A DNA stretch of 7,494 nucleotides from Gemmatimonadota bacterium (GTDB taxonomy: Bacteria > Gemmatimonadota > Gemmatimonadetes > Gemmatimonadales > GWC2-71-9): NCBI GenBank assembly GCA_024640185.1, contig JAHEFN010000108.1, positions 1 to 7,494 on the forward strand, in the 5' to 3' direction. Below the pieces are notes generated by a model that saw only the letters and a program-made list of their open reading frames with translations, had not been told where the DNA came from and ran no database searches. The position numbers and the translations under genes are program-made. This document shows positions 1 through 7,112 of the stretch, piece after piece. Within the stretch, counting starts at the first letter, position 1. Each line of letters opens with the position of its first letter.

Positions 1-839
1 CCGCCGGCAATATCGATGGCCGTGCCGTGGTCTGGCGAGGTGCGAACAAATGGCAGTCCGAGGGTGATGTTCACGCCCCGCCCGAAGGAGGCGACCTTGA
101 TCGCGGTCATGCCGACATCGTGGTACGGCGCGAGGACGGCGTCGAATTCGCCGCGCATCGCCCGCACGAAGACGGTGTCGGCAGGGATCGGCCCGCTGGC
201 GCCGAGGCGCTCGGCCGCCGGTGCCAGGATCCGCTGTTCCTCGTCTCCGAAGAGGCCCTGCTCCCCGGCATGGGGATTCAGGGCACAGAGGGCCAGCCGC
301 GGTTCGGCGATCCCGAACCACTCCTGGAGGGCCTTCCGGGTCACCTCGCCGGTGCGGACGATCTTGTCGGCCGTGAGCACCAGCGGCACGTCGCGAAGCG
401 GCAGGTGGGTGGTCACCAGGACGACCCGTAGCCGGTCGCTGGCGAGCATCATCGCCACATCGACCCCACCAGCCAGCGTGGCCAGCCATTCGGTGTGCCC
501 CGGAAACGGGAAGCCGGCGAGGTGCAGCGCATGCTTTTCTGCGGGGGCGGTGACGATGGCATCCACCTCGCCGGCGAGGGCCAGCTGCGCCGCCCGCTCG
601 ATCGCCCGACCGGCAATCAGCCCGGCGTCGACCGCCCGAGCCCGAGCGATCCCCTTCTGGGGGCGCCGCCACGACCCGACGGCCTCACGGCGGTCGGCGG
701 GGATCGCCTCGACCTGTTCCTTGGAGCCGAGGAGGGTGACGTGGGCGTCGACCCCCCGGGCCAGCGCCGCCGTCACGATCTCGGGCCCGATCCCACGGGG
801 ATCACCGAGCGTGATGGCGAGCCGGACCGGGGTGCTCAC
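1..839 (-). CDS. pdxA: 4-hydroxythreonine-4-phosphate dehydrogenase PdxA (C-terminus cut by window edge)
   Basis: PdxA performs the NAD-dependent oxidation of 4-phosphohydroxy-L-threonine in the DXP-dependent route to pyridoxal phosphate (vitamin B6), in the cytoplasm. The frame reads 279 codons from a GTG start and runs off the window without a stop; against the usual ~330 residues, about 25-50 are missing. Visible motifs: GDPRGIGPEI at 12-21, TAP near 97, GHTE at 114-117 (substrate-binding His-Thr), TTHLPL (His145), NPHAGE (His190) and PYHDVGM (His240), whose three histidines match the metal ligands of the E. coli enzyme, then Lys248, Asn257 in GVNITLG and Arg266 in VRTSPDHGTA, matching its phosphate/substrate contacts. 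All expected key residues are present, so it should be active. The GTG shares four bases (GTGA) with the stop of the upstream SurA-like gene and has no clear Shine-Dalgarno, which suggests translational coupling. Identification is from conserved motifs recalled from the family. Confidence 0.96.
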   Translation of the reverse strand, partial: MSTPVRLAITLGDPRGIGPEIVTAALARGVDAHVTLLGSKEQVEAIPADRREAVGSWRRPQKGIARARAVDAGLIAGRAIERAAQLALAGEVDAIVTAPAEKHALHLAGFPFPGHTEWLATLAGGVDVAMMLASDRLRVVLVTTHLPLRDVPLVLTADKIVRTGEVTRKALQEWFGIAEPRLALCALNPHAGEQGLFGDEEQRILAPAAERLGASGPIPADTVFVRAMRGEFDAVLAPYHDVGMTAIKVASFGRGVNITLGLPFVRTSPDHGTAIDIAG

Positions 840-2176
840 AGCTCGTGAATGTCGATGTAGGTCTTTTTGCGCAGGTCGGCGAGGTAGCGGTCGCGACCCA
901 TGGCATCACCGAGCCCGCGGCGAAGGACTTCGCGCATCTGATCGTAGGGAGCGGGGCCGGCAGGGACCCGACCGGTCACCTTGACGAACCCGAACTTGCT
1001 CAGCAGCGGCTGGCCCTCCACCGAGAGCTCGAAGACCTGCGAGACCTGGCCGCTGTCCACGCCGGCAATGGCCGCCTGATACGCCGGTGGCATCGAGTCG
1101 ATCACCGCCCCGCGTGCCTCGCGCTCCTCGGCGGCGTCATGGTGGATCGCCTGCAGCGAATCGAAGGGCAGCCCGCCGACCACCAGCCGGCGCACGTCCT
1201 CCGCGATCCTGCGGGCCTCCGCGAGACTCGCGGAGTCCACCGGTGGCGCAATCAGGATGTGCCGCACCAGGCGCTCGGTCGGGTTGATCCGTTCCACCTG
1301 GATGATGTGATAGCCGAACGGTGACTTGACCGGCTCGGAGATCGCCCCGCGTGGCAGGGTAAAGGCCGCCTGCTCGAATTCCCGGACAAACACCCCTCGG
1401 CGTTGCCAGCCGAGCGAGCCGCCGGTCGCCGCGCTGCCGGGATCCTGCGAGAACCGCTTGGCGAGGACCTCGAACTCGGCCCCATCACGCAGCGCCGCCA
1501 CCAGCGAATCTGCCAGCCGCTTGCTCTCGACCAGTGCGGCCTCCGACGGCTTGGGCCGGATGAGGATCTGCCGGAGTGAGACCGACGGCGGCCGCATCTG
1601 CATCTCATCTCGATGGAGATCGTAGTACGCGCGGATCTCGCGTTCGGTCGGTTCGATCGGGGCGAGGGTGCCTTCGCCCTGCAGCTTCTCGATGAACCGG
1701 TTCTTGAAGAGCTCGCGGCCCTGCTTCTCGACCATCCAGCGCCGGTAGTCCTCGATCCCGAGGAAGCCGGCCCCCCGCAACTCCGCCTGGAAGACCTCCT
1801 CGGACGCCACGGCGGCCCTGGTCCGCCGCATGACGGCGTCCACCGCATCCTGGATCTCCAGCGAGGTCACCTTCACCATCGTGTCACGGATCGCCTGCTG
1901 GTACATCAGCTCATCATTGATGAGCGTATCGAGCATCTGGCGCATCTCCAGGCGGACCTGCTCCGGATCGGTCGGCGGCTGCCGCTGGAGGAACGAGTAG
2001 CGGGTGTAGAACTCCTCCTGGAGCTGCGTGAAGGTGATCGCGACATTGCCGACCACGGCCGCCACCCGGTCGATCGGCTCCTCCGCCGCCGGCTCCTGGG
2101 CGGACAGCGGCGTGGCCGCCCACCCCACGAGGAGGCACGCGGCCAGCGGCAACCACACCAGACGCCTGCCGCTCAT
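836..2176 (-). CDS. surA: SurA-like periplasmic chaperone / peptidyl-prolyl isomerase, two parvulin-type domains
   Basis: Predicted exported chaperone of the SurA family, which escorts unfolded outer-membrane proteins through the periplasm. The 446-residue protein is about the length of E. coli SurA (428). It begins with a Sec signal peptide (SGRR, hydrophobic core, likely cleavage after LSA at residue 26). The SurA N-terminal chaperone region follows (35-190, opening with IDRVAAVVGNVAITFTQLQ). The first parvulin domain is at about 198-295 (FSQDPGSA, GGSLGW, FEQAAFTL, SPFGYHIIQVE). A weaker second one is at about 302-402 (RHILI, then a degenerate centre ending FGFVKV). Oddity: in the first domain the usual His of the HIL motif is Gln203 while His290 of GYHII is kept; the second keeps His306 but lacks the GYHII His. 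Isomerase activity may therefore be low and the role mainly chaperoning (inference). ATG shares ATGA with the upstream lipoprotein stop, and its own stop overlaps the pdxA start. The surA symbol is a family assignment; orthology was not tested. Confidence 0.9.
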   Translation of the reverse strand: MSGRRLVWLPLAACLLVGWAATPLSAQEPAAEEPIDRVAAVVGNVAITFTQLQEEFYTRYSFLQRQPPTDPEQVRLEMRQMLDTLINDELMYQQAIRDTMVKVTSLEIQDAVDAVMRRTRAAVASEEVFQAELRGAGFLGIEDYRRWMVEKQGRELFKNRFIEKLQGEGTLAPIEPTEREIRAYYDLHRDEMQMRPPSVSLRQILIRPKPSEAALVESKRLADSLVAALRDGAEFEVLAKRFSQDPGSAATGGSLGWQRRGVFVREFEQAAFTLPRGAISEPVKSPFGYHIIQVERINPTERLVRHILIAPPVDSASLAEARRIAEDVRRLVVGGLPFDSLQAIHHDAAEEREARGAVIDSMPPAYQAAIAGVDSGQVSQVFELSVEGQPLLSKFGFVKVTGRVPAGPAPYDQMREVLRRGLGDAMGRDRYLADLRKKTYIDIHEL

Positions 2177-3651
2177 TGACCGTCCGGCAATGGCGCGCCA
2201 CCGGTCGCCGGCTGCAGCGGCCCGGCGGTTCCGGGGATCGGCGGGCCACCCGGGGCCTGCTCGAGGGCCCCCGCCCCGGCCTGCTCGGCCGCGAGGCGTT
2301 CCGCTGCCATCGAGACCACCTGCTGGATCCCTGCCGGGTTGACGAACGCCTTGCTGTTGCCCGCCAAGGTCCAGGCCAGCATCCCGGGAAGCAGCCGGAG
2401 GCGATTCTGCCCGGTGATCTGCTCATCGAAGAACCGATCGACCCGAAGCGCGGCGGCCCGACGGCGATCGGCGATCGGGGCACTCGGATCGATGACGTCC
2501 TCGTGCAGGCCGATGACGGTCTTGAGGGTGTCGATCGAGGCCAGGTACGCCCCGGAGATCGCATCCCACTCGTCGGTGGTCAAGCCGACATTCGCCTCGG
2601 CGGCATCGCGGAGCAGCAGATACTGCCGGGCGACGTCGGTGAGGAACGGCTCGATGAGCGAGTCGGGGAGCTGCTTCAGCTGGTCCATGATCTGGGGACC
2701 CTGCCCGGGATCCTGCGTCATCGCCCGGATGAACCGCGCCATCATCCCCTCGGTGAGGGCACCATCCCGATAGGTGACCAGCTTCCCCTTGCCGTCCCGC
2801 GCCGCACTGAGGTTGTCGATCACCTTGCGGGCCTTCGCCGCGGCCCCACCGGCGACCTTGACCTCGTTCACTTCGTCGAGCTCGGCGAAGTAGGCGGTCT
2901 GCATCGCGCCGACCAGTTGTGGGCCGAGCCATTCCTCGAGGCGACCGGACGCTTCGGCCAGCGAGGGCCGACGAATGATGTGGAACCCGAACGAGGTCAC
3001 CACCACGTCGCTCAGCTCACCCGGAGCGAGCAGCCAGGCGGCGGAGTCGAAGGCGGGCACGAAGGCACCACGCGGCGATGGCGGCAGGTAGCCGCTGTCG
3101 GCCTGCGCCGACGGGTCGCCGGAGTTCTGCAGCGCGATGGCGCCGAAGTCTGCCCCGCCCTTCGCCTGGGCGAGCAGCGCGTCGGCCTGGCGACGGGCCG
3201 CGACACGCACCACCTCGGGCGCCCCGCCGTCGACCGTGATCAGGACATGCTGCAACACCCGGACGTCATCGGCGTTGTAGGCACTGTCAATCGCCTCGGG
3301 GGTCACCGTGGCCCGTCGGGCGACCAGGGTGTCGATCCAATGCCCGGCCGTGAATTCGGCAACATCCACCCACATCGCCTCGGCGATCGTGGTGGAGTCC
3401 GCGGCGATGGAGCCATCGGCAACCGCCTGGGCGAAGAGCGTGTAGTCCATCCAGAGCGAGGCCACGAACTCGGCCGCCTGGGCATTGGCATTGAGGCCCT
3501 TGACCTGGGTCAGGATGTCGACGACCCTCGCCGTCGGCAGCTCCTGCCCAGCTGCTTCGGCCGCGATATCGGCATGTGCCGTGAAGGCGTCACCGTCACA
3601 ACCCACCAGAGAAATTGCCAGGAAACCAGCCAGGAACATCGAACGACGCAT
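2173..3651 (-). CDS. PpiC/parvulin-domain lipoprotein (putative peptidyl-prolyl cis-trans isomerase, SurA/PrsA-like)
   Basis: Predicted membrane-anchored prolyl isomerase acting on exported proteins. From the chosen ATG it has 492 residues. A lipoprotein signal MRRSMFLAGFLAISLVGC puts the lipobox LVGC at 15-18, so Cys18 would be lipidated; the next residue is Asp. One parvulin domain spans about 128-228, with QHVLI (His135), ADFGAIA, a GDPSA segment and SFGFHII (His224), so both usual parvulin histidines are present. The following ~220 residues are mostly helical-looking and match nothing I recognise. The last ~35 residues are a Pro/Gly/Ala-rich, probably disordered tail. Start choice: ATG at 3651 is preceded by AGGAG four bases away and gives a compact signal peptide. 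An in-frame ATG at 3690 overlaps the mfd stop as ATGA and would add 13 residues (MTSQRSLTDSRSP), but has no Shine-Dalgarno. The gene ends in an ATGA overlap with the SurA-like gene, so the two envelope-folding proteins are probably made together. Exact substrate and cell-surface placement are unknown. Confidence 0.87.
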   Translation of the reverse strand: MRRSMFLAGFLAISLVGCDGDAFTAHADIAAEAAGQELPTARVVDILTQVKGLNANAQAAEFVASLWMDYTLFAQAVADGSIAADSTTIAEAMWVDVAEFTAGHWIDTLVARRATVTPEAIDSAYNADDVRVLQHVLITVDGGAPEVVRVAARRQADALLAQAKGGADFGAIALQNSGDPSAQADSGYLPPSPRGAFVPAFDSAAWLLAPGELSDVVVTSFGFHIIRRPSLAEASGRLEEWLGPQLVGAMQTAYFAELDEVNEVKVAGGAAAKARKVIDNLSAARDGKGKLVTYRDGALTEGMMARFIRAMTQDPGQGPQIMDQLKQLPDSLIEPFLTDVARQYLLLRDAAEANVGLTTDEWDAISGAYLASIDTLKTVIGLHEDVIDPSAPIADRRRAAALRVDRFFDEQITGQNRLRLLPGMLAWTLAGNSKAFVNPAGIQQVVSMAAERLAAEQAGAGALEQAPGGPPIPGTAGPLQPATGGAPLPDGQ

Positions 3652-3655
3652 CGGA

Positions 3656-3660
3656 CTCCT
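3656..3660 (-). promoter_or_regulatory. Shine-Dalgarno supporting the lipoprotein start
   Basis: AGGAG on the minus strand sits four bases (TCCG) before the ATG at 3651. It is the clearest ribosome-binding sequence I saw at any gene start here and decides the start in favour of 3651 over the ATG at 3690. The spacing is slightly short. Confidence 0.55.
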
Positions 3661-3686
3661 CGAATCGGTAAGAGAACGCTGGGACG

Positions 3687-6600
3687 TCATGCGACCACTT
3701 GTCGCAGGGCGCGGACCAGCGCGGGAATGATCTGCTCGCCGCCGAGCCGGACCAGTCGGAGCGAGAGTGGAACCGTGCGGCGGACCTCGGCGGCCAACTG
3801 CACATCATCAAGGGCCTGGGTGAGGCCAGCCATCCGCGGCGTGGCACCCTGCCGGAACGAGAGCCGTGCCTCGTTGCCCCGGACCAGCACGTGCTGCACC
3901 CCGAGACTGGCGCCGAGGGCGCGCAGCCGACCCATGTCCAACAGGGCATCCGCCTCGGGCGGCAGCGGTCCGAACCGCTCGCGCAGTTCATCTCGCAACT
4001 CATCAATGTCGCCGGGGGCCACCGCCCGCGCCAGTCGGCGATAGAGGTCGAGCTTGGTGCCGTCATCGGCCACGAACGCATCCGGCAACCTCGCCGGGAT
4101 GTCAAAGTGGACGTCCGGCGGCGCCGGGGCCTCCACGGCGCCCTTCTGCCCCCGGAGGTGGGTCACCGTCTCCTCGAGCCACCGGAGGTAGAGATCGAAG
4201 CCCACCGCATGGGCGTGGCCCGACTGTTCCGACCCGAGGAGGTTCCCCGCCCCCCTCAGCTCCATGTCCCGGAGGGCGATCCGGTAGCCAGCCCCCAGCT
4301 CGGTATGGTGCTCGAGGACCTTCAGGCGTTCCTCCGCCGCCTGATCGATCACGTCGGGGACCAGCAGGTAGCAGTAGGCGCGCCGATGACTCCGGCCCAC
4401 CCGGCCGCGCAGCTGGTAGAGCTGGGCGAGGCCGAACCGGTGGGCATCATGCACGATCATCGTGTTGGCATTCGCCACGTCGAGGCCCGATTCGACGATC
4501 ATGGTGGAGACGAGGATGTCCACGTCGCCCACCACAAAGGCCTGCATCACGTCCTCGAGCTGGTCGGCCGGCATCTGCCCATGGCCCACCGCCACCCGCG
4601 CCCTGGGGGCCAGGGCGCGGACCCGGGCCGCGATGGTCTCGATCGTCTCGATCCGGTTGTGGACGAAGTAGACCTGGCCACCACGGTCGAGCTCCCGGGC
4701 CATGACCTCCTCGAGCAGGGCGTCATCCCACGGCTCGACAAAGGTCAGGATCGGCGACCGATCGCGTGGCGGGGTCTCGATCACCGTCATGTCACGGAGG
4801 CCCGCCAGTGACAGGTGCAGCGTCCGGGGAATCGGTGTCGCGGTGAGGGTCAGCACATCGACGGCCAGCCGGAGCTGCTTGAGCCGCTCCTTGTGTCGCA
4901 CGCCGAAGCGATGCTCCTCGTCGACCACCAAGAGCCCGAGGTCGTGAAAGATGATGTCCTTCGAGAGCAACCGATGGGTCCCGATCACGATGTCCAGGCC
5001 CCCGCCGGCGAGCCGCTCCACCGTGGCCTTCTGCTCCTTCGCCGTTCGGAAGCGCGAGAGGACCTCCACCGTCACCGGATAGTCGGCGAGACGATCGGCA
5101 AACGTCCGCACGTGCTGCTCGGCGAGGATCGTCGTCGGCACCAGGACGGCGACCTGCTTGCCGCCCTGCACCGCCTTGAAGGCGGCGCGGACCGCCACTT
5201 CGGTCTTGCCGTAGCCGACATCGCCCACCAGCAGGCGGTCCATCGGCTGGGGCCGCTCCATGTCGCGCTTGATGTCGTCGGTCGCCGTGCGCTGGTCGGG
5301 CGTGTCCTCGTAGAGGAACGACGACTCCAGCTCGCGCTGCCACCGGCTGTCCGGCGGAAAGGGGTAGCCGGCGCTCACCTGTCGACGGGAATAGAGGTCG
5401 AGCAACTCGGCGGCCATGGCCTGGATCGCCTGTCGGGTCCGGTCGCGGACCTTCTTCCATTTCGGTCCACCGAGCCGGTGGATCTTGGGCGGCGGCCGGT
5501 CGCCATCCTCATCCCCCGCCCGGTACCGCTCCAACTGGTCGATCCGATAGAGCGGCACGTTGAGACGATCGCCGCCCTCATACTCGAGCACGGCCACCTC
5601 GATCTCCCCACCATCGACCGTGATCGTGCTGATGCCGCGATAGACCCCGATGCCGTGGTCGAGGTGCACCACGTAGTCACCGATGTTGAGACTGCCGGTG
5701 ACCGTGGAGGGTGCCGCCTGGCGATAGCGGCGGCTGCGCCGCAGCCGACGCGCACGGCGGAAGATCTCGTGGTCGGTGAGCACGCGGAGCGTCGGCATGA
5801 CGAAGCCGCCATCGAGCGCCCCGACGACGAGGGAGGTTCCCACCGGTCGGAAGCCGTTCTCCTCGAGCAATTCATCGAGGCGCTCCCGCTGGCCATCATT
5901 GTCGCAGAGCACCAGGGTCGGCACACCGCTGCCGAGGAGTCCCCGCAGCCGCGAGAGATCGCGATTCACCCGCTCCGGAGGGAAGAACCCCATCTGGTGG
6001 TCGGCGACCTCGTCACGAAGGACCAACCGGGCGAATCGCTCGAGCGCCTGCTGCCACTGTTCGGGGTCGACAAACAGCTCCTCGCGCGGCGGGGCGTCCT
6101 CCCCGAGGCGCATGGCGATCTCGCGGTGATGTTCGGCCTCACGCCAGGCACGGCCGACCTCCTCCGCATCGGGGTGCGGGGCATCCTGGACGACCACCGT
6201 GTCACTGGGGAGCAGGTCGAGCAGGGACCGCCGTGAACTGCTCCCGGTCTGTGCACGAACCGGCGTGATCCCACTGCTCTTGATCGGCAGGACGGTGACA
6301 TCGGGGAGTTCGGTGCCGCTCCGTTGCGTCGTCAGGTCGAAGGTCCGCAGGGTGGCGACCTCATCACCCCACCACTCCACCCGCACGGGCGCCGGCATGC
6401 CGAAGCCGTAGAGGTCGACAATCCCCCCGCGCACCGAGAACTCGGCGACCTCGGCCACCTGACCGACCCGCTGGTAGCCCATCCCCTCGAGCGCCTCGAC
6501 CACCGCACTGAGTGGCAGGTGGGCGCCGGCCGTCACCTGGAGGCGCAAGGCGTCCAGGGCGTCGGGCACCGCCGTCCGCTCTGCCGTGGCCCGCGCCGTG

Positions 6601-7049
6601 GTGACGAGGACCTGCAGCGCGCCGCCGAGGAGGGCCTCGAGCGTCTCGATCCGTTCGCCCGCGATCTCGTAGTGGGGCTCTTCCTCCGCGAGACCTTCCC
6701 GCTGGGGATAGAGTGCCACCCCATCGCCAAGCAGCTGCTGGAGGTCGGAGAGCCATCGCTCGGCGTCGGCGGGCGTGGTCGCGATGACCACCACCAGGCG
6801 CCCCGCCCCGACACGCCCAGCCAGCCAACTCGTCATCACAGCCCCGCTCGAGCCGACCAGGCCACCGAGTCGCAGCGTCGACCCCCGCGGCGGCAGCAGC
6901 GGTTCGAGTTCCAGGACCGTTGGGCACCGGGTGAACGCCTCGAGGATCGGCGTGAGCACGGCGCGGGCGGGAGTGGTGCTGGCTGAAGCGGTCAGGAGGA
7001 CGCCGTCGCGGTTGGGGTGGAGAACAGACGAATACCGGCCACCCCACAT
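3687..7049 (-). CDS. mfd: Transcription-repair coupling factor Mfd
   Basis: Mfd is an ATP-driven DNA translocase that recognises RNA polymerase stalled at lesions, pushes it off and recruits UvrA for nucleotide excision repair. From ATG 7049 it has 1120 residues (E. coli Mfd is 1148). Order: UvrB-like N-terminal module (about 55-270; YPQREGLAEEEPHYEIAGER near 114, FSVRGGIVDLYGFG near 204, VEWWGDEV), lacking a Walker A as in the family; a basic run RRARRLRRSRRYR near 431; the RNA-polymerase-interacting CarD-like domain (IGDYVVHLDHGIGVYRGI, 456-473); then the RecG-like motor with GDVGYGKTE (Walker A, 609-617), VVDEEHRFGV (Walker B near 708-717), TATPIPRTL (736-744), STMIVESGLDV (848-858) and QLRGRVGRS (879-887); the translocation motif LRDMELRGAGNLLGSEQSGH (926-945); and a C-terminal regulatory domain. 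All motor motifs are intact. Start is uncertain: an in-frame TTG at 7112 overlaps the upstream stop, and a GTG lies at 6959. I prefer 7049 because it sits about 30 bases after a promoter-like sequence, though it lacks a clear Shine-Dalgarno. Confidence 0.97.
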   Translation of the reverse strand: MWGGRYSSVLHPNRDGVLLTASASTTPARAVLTPILEAFTRCPTVLELEPLLPPRGSTLRLGGLVGSSGAVMTSWLAGRVGAGRLVVVIATTPADAERWLSDLQQLLGDGVALYPQREGLAEEEPHYEIAGERIETLEALLGGALQVLVTTARATAERTAVPDALDALRLQVTAGAHLPLSAVVEALEGMGYQRVGQVAEVAEFSVRGGIVDLYGFGMPAPVRVEWWGDEVATLRTFDLTTQRSGTELPDVTVLPIKSSGITPVRAQTGSSSRRSLLDLLPSDTVVVQDAPHPDAEEVGRAWREAEHHREIAMRLGEDAPPREELFVDPEQWQQALERFARLVLRDEVADHQMGFFPPERVNRDLSRLRGLLGSGVPTLVLCDNDGQRERLDELLEENGFRPVGTSLVVGALDGGFVMPTLRVLTDHEIFRRARRLRRSRRYRQAAPSTVTGSLNIGDYVVHLDHGIGVYRGISTITVDGGEIEVAVLEYEGGDRLNVPLYRIDQLERYRAGDEDGDRPPPKIHRLGGPKWKKVRDRTRQAIQAMAAELLDLYSRRQVSAGYPFPPDSRWQRELESSFLYEDTPDQRTATDDIKRDMERPQPMDRLLVGDVGYGKTEVAVRAAFKAVQGGKQVAVLVPTTILAEQHVRTFADRLADYPVTVEVLSRFRTAKEQKATVERLAGGGLDIVIGTHRLLSKDIIFHDLGLLVVDEEHRFGVRHKERLKQLRLAVDVLTLTATPIPRTLHLSLAGLRDMTVIETPPRDRSPILTFVEPWDDALLEEVMARELDRGGQVYFVHNRIETIETIAARVRALAPRARVAVGHGQMPADQLEDVMQAFVVGDVDILVSTMIVESGLDVANANTMIVHDAHRFGLAQLYQLRGRVGRSHRRAYCYLLVPDVIDQAAEERLKVLEHHTELGAGYRIALRDMELRGAGNLLGSEQSGHAHAVGFDLYLRWLEETVTHLRGQKGAVEAPAPPDVHFDIPARLPDAFVADDGTKLDLYRRLARAVAPGDIDELRDELRERFGPLPPEADALLDMGRLRALGASLGVQHVLVRGNEARLSFRQGATPRMAGLTQALDDVQLAAEVRRTVPLSLRLVRLGGEQIIPALVRALRQVVA

Positions 7050-7083
7050 CTCGCCGGATGTGCGGTGGTCGGTCGCGGGCGGG

Positions 7084-7112
7084 AACGTATGGGGGTGACC
7101 GGGGCCGGTCAA
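7084..7112 (-). promoter_or_regulatory. Candidate sigma70-type promoter of mfd and the downstream genes
   Basis: On the minus strand TTGACC (7112-7107, five of six bases of the -35 consensus) is followed after 17 bases by TACGTT (7089-7084, with the T1, A2 and T6 of the -10 consensus). Transcription would begin near 7077 and leave a leader of about 28 bases before the mfd ATG at 7049. The -35 overlaps the stop codon of the upstream gene. The match is by eye only and could be chance; if real, mfd and the envelope-folding genes have their own promoter separate from the BatA-like gene. Confidence 0.33.
7096..7111. repeat. Interrupted palindrome upstream of mfd
   Basis: TGACCGG-GG-CCGGTCA on the plus strand: two perfect seven-base arms around two bases. 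It covers the stop codon of the BatA-like gene and lies across the -35 end and spacer of the candidate mfd promoter, where a repressor could bind. No T-run follows on the minus strand (CCCCC follows), so it is not a typical intrinsic terminator. The symmetry is directly seen; the function is unknown. Confidence 0.5.

Noticed and set aside
16..984. Open frame of 322 codons on the plus strand across pdxA and the end of the SurA-like gene.
   Set aside because: The product is Ser/Arg/Ala-rich shadow translation; PdxA motifs on the minus strand are unmistakable.
2130..2176. Possible lipobox LAAC at residues 11-14 of the SurA-like protein.
   Set aside because: The hydrophobic core continues well past the Cys and ends in a good signal peptidase I site (LSA before QEP), so ordinary Sec cleavage is more likely than lipidation.
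2176..4044. Long open frame on the plus strand (622 codons) opposite the lipoprotein gene and the end of mfd.
   Set aside because: It is antisense to well-supported genes, crosses a gene boundary, has a low-complexity Arg/Gly/His-rich product with no recognisable domain, and arises from the GC-rich codon bias of the opposite strand.
5716..5770. Very basic run RRARRLRRSRRYR in Mfd as a possible insertion or nuclear-type signal.
   Set aside because: A basic segment after a DHEIF-like motif just ahead of the RNA-polymerase-interacting domain is usual in Mfd proteins.
4815..6236. Open frame of 473 codons on the plus strand opposite mfd.
   Set aside because: It mirrors the conserved Mfd coding frame, its product shows no domain or signal, and mfd motifs on the other strand explain the conservation fully.
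7096..7111. Palindrome as an intrinsic terminator of the BatA-like gene.
   Set aside because: The stem is short and is followed by a run of C rather than T on the transcribed strand, and it overlaps the stop codon itself.
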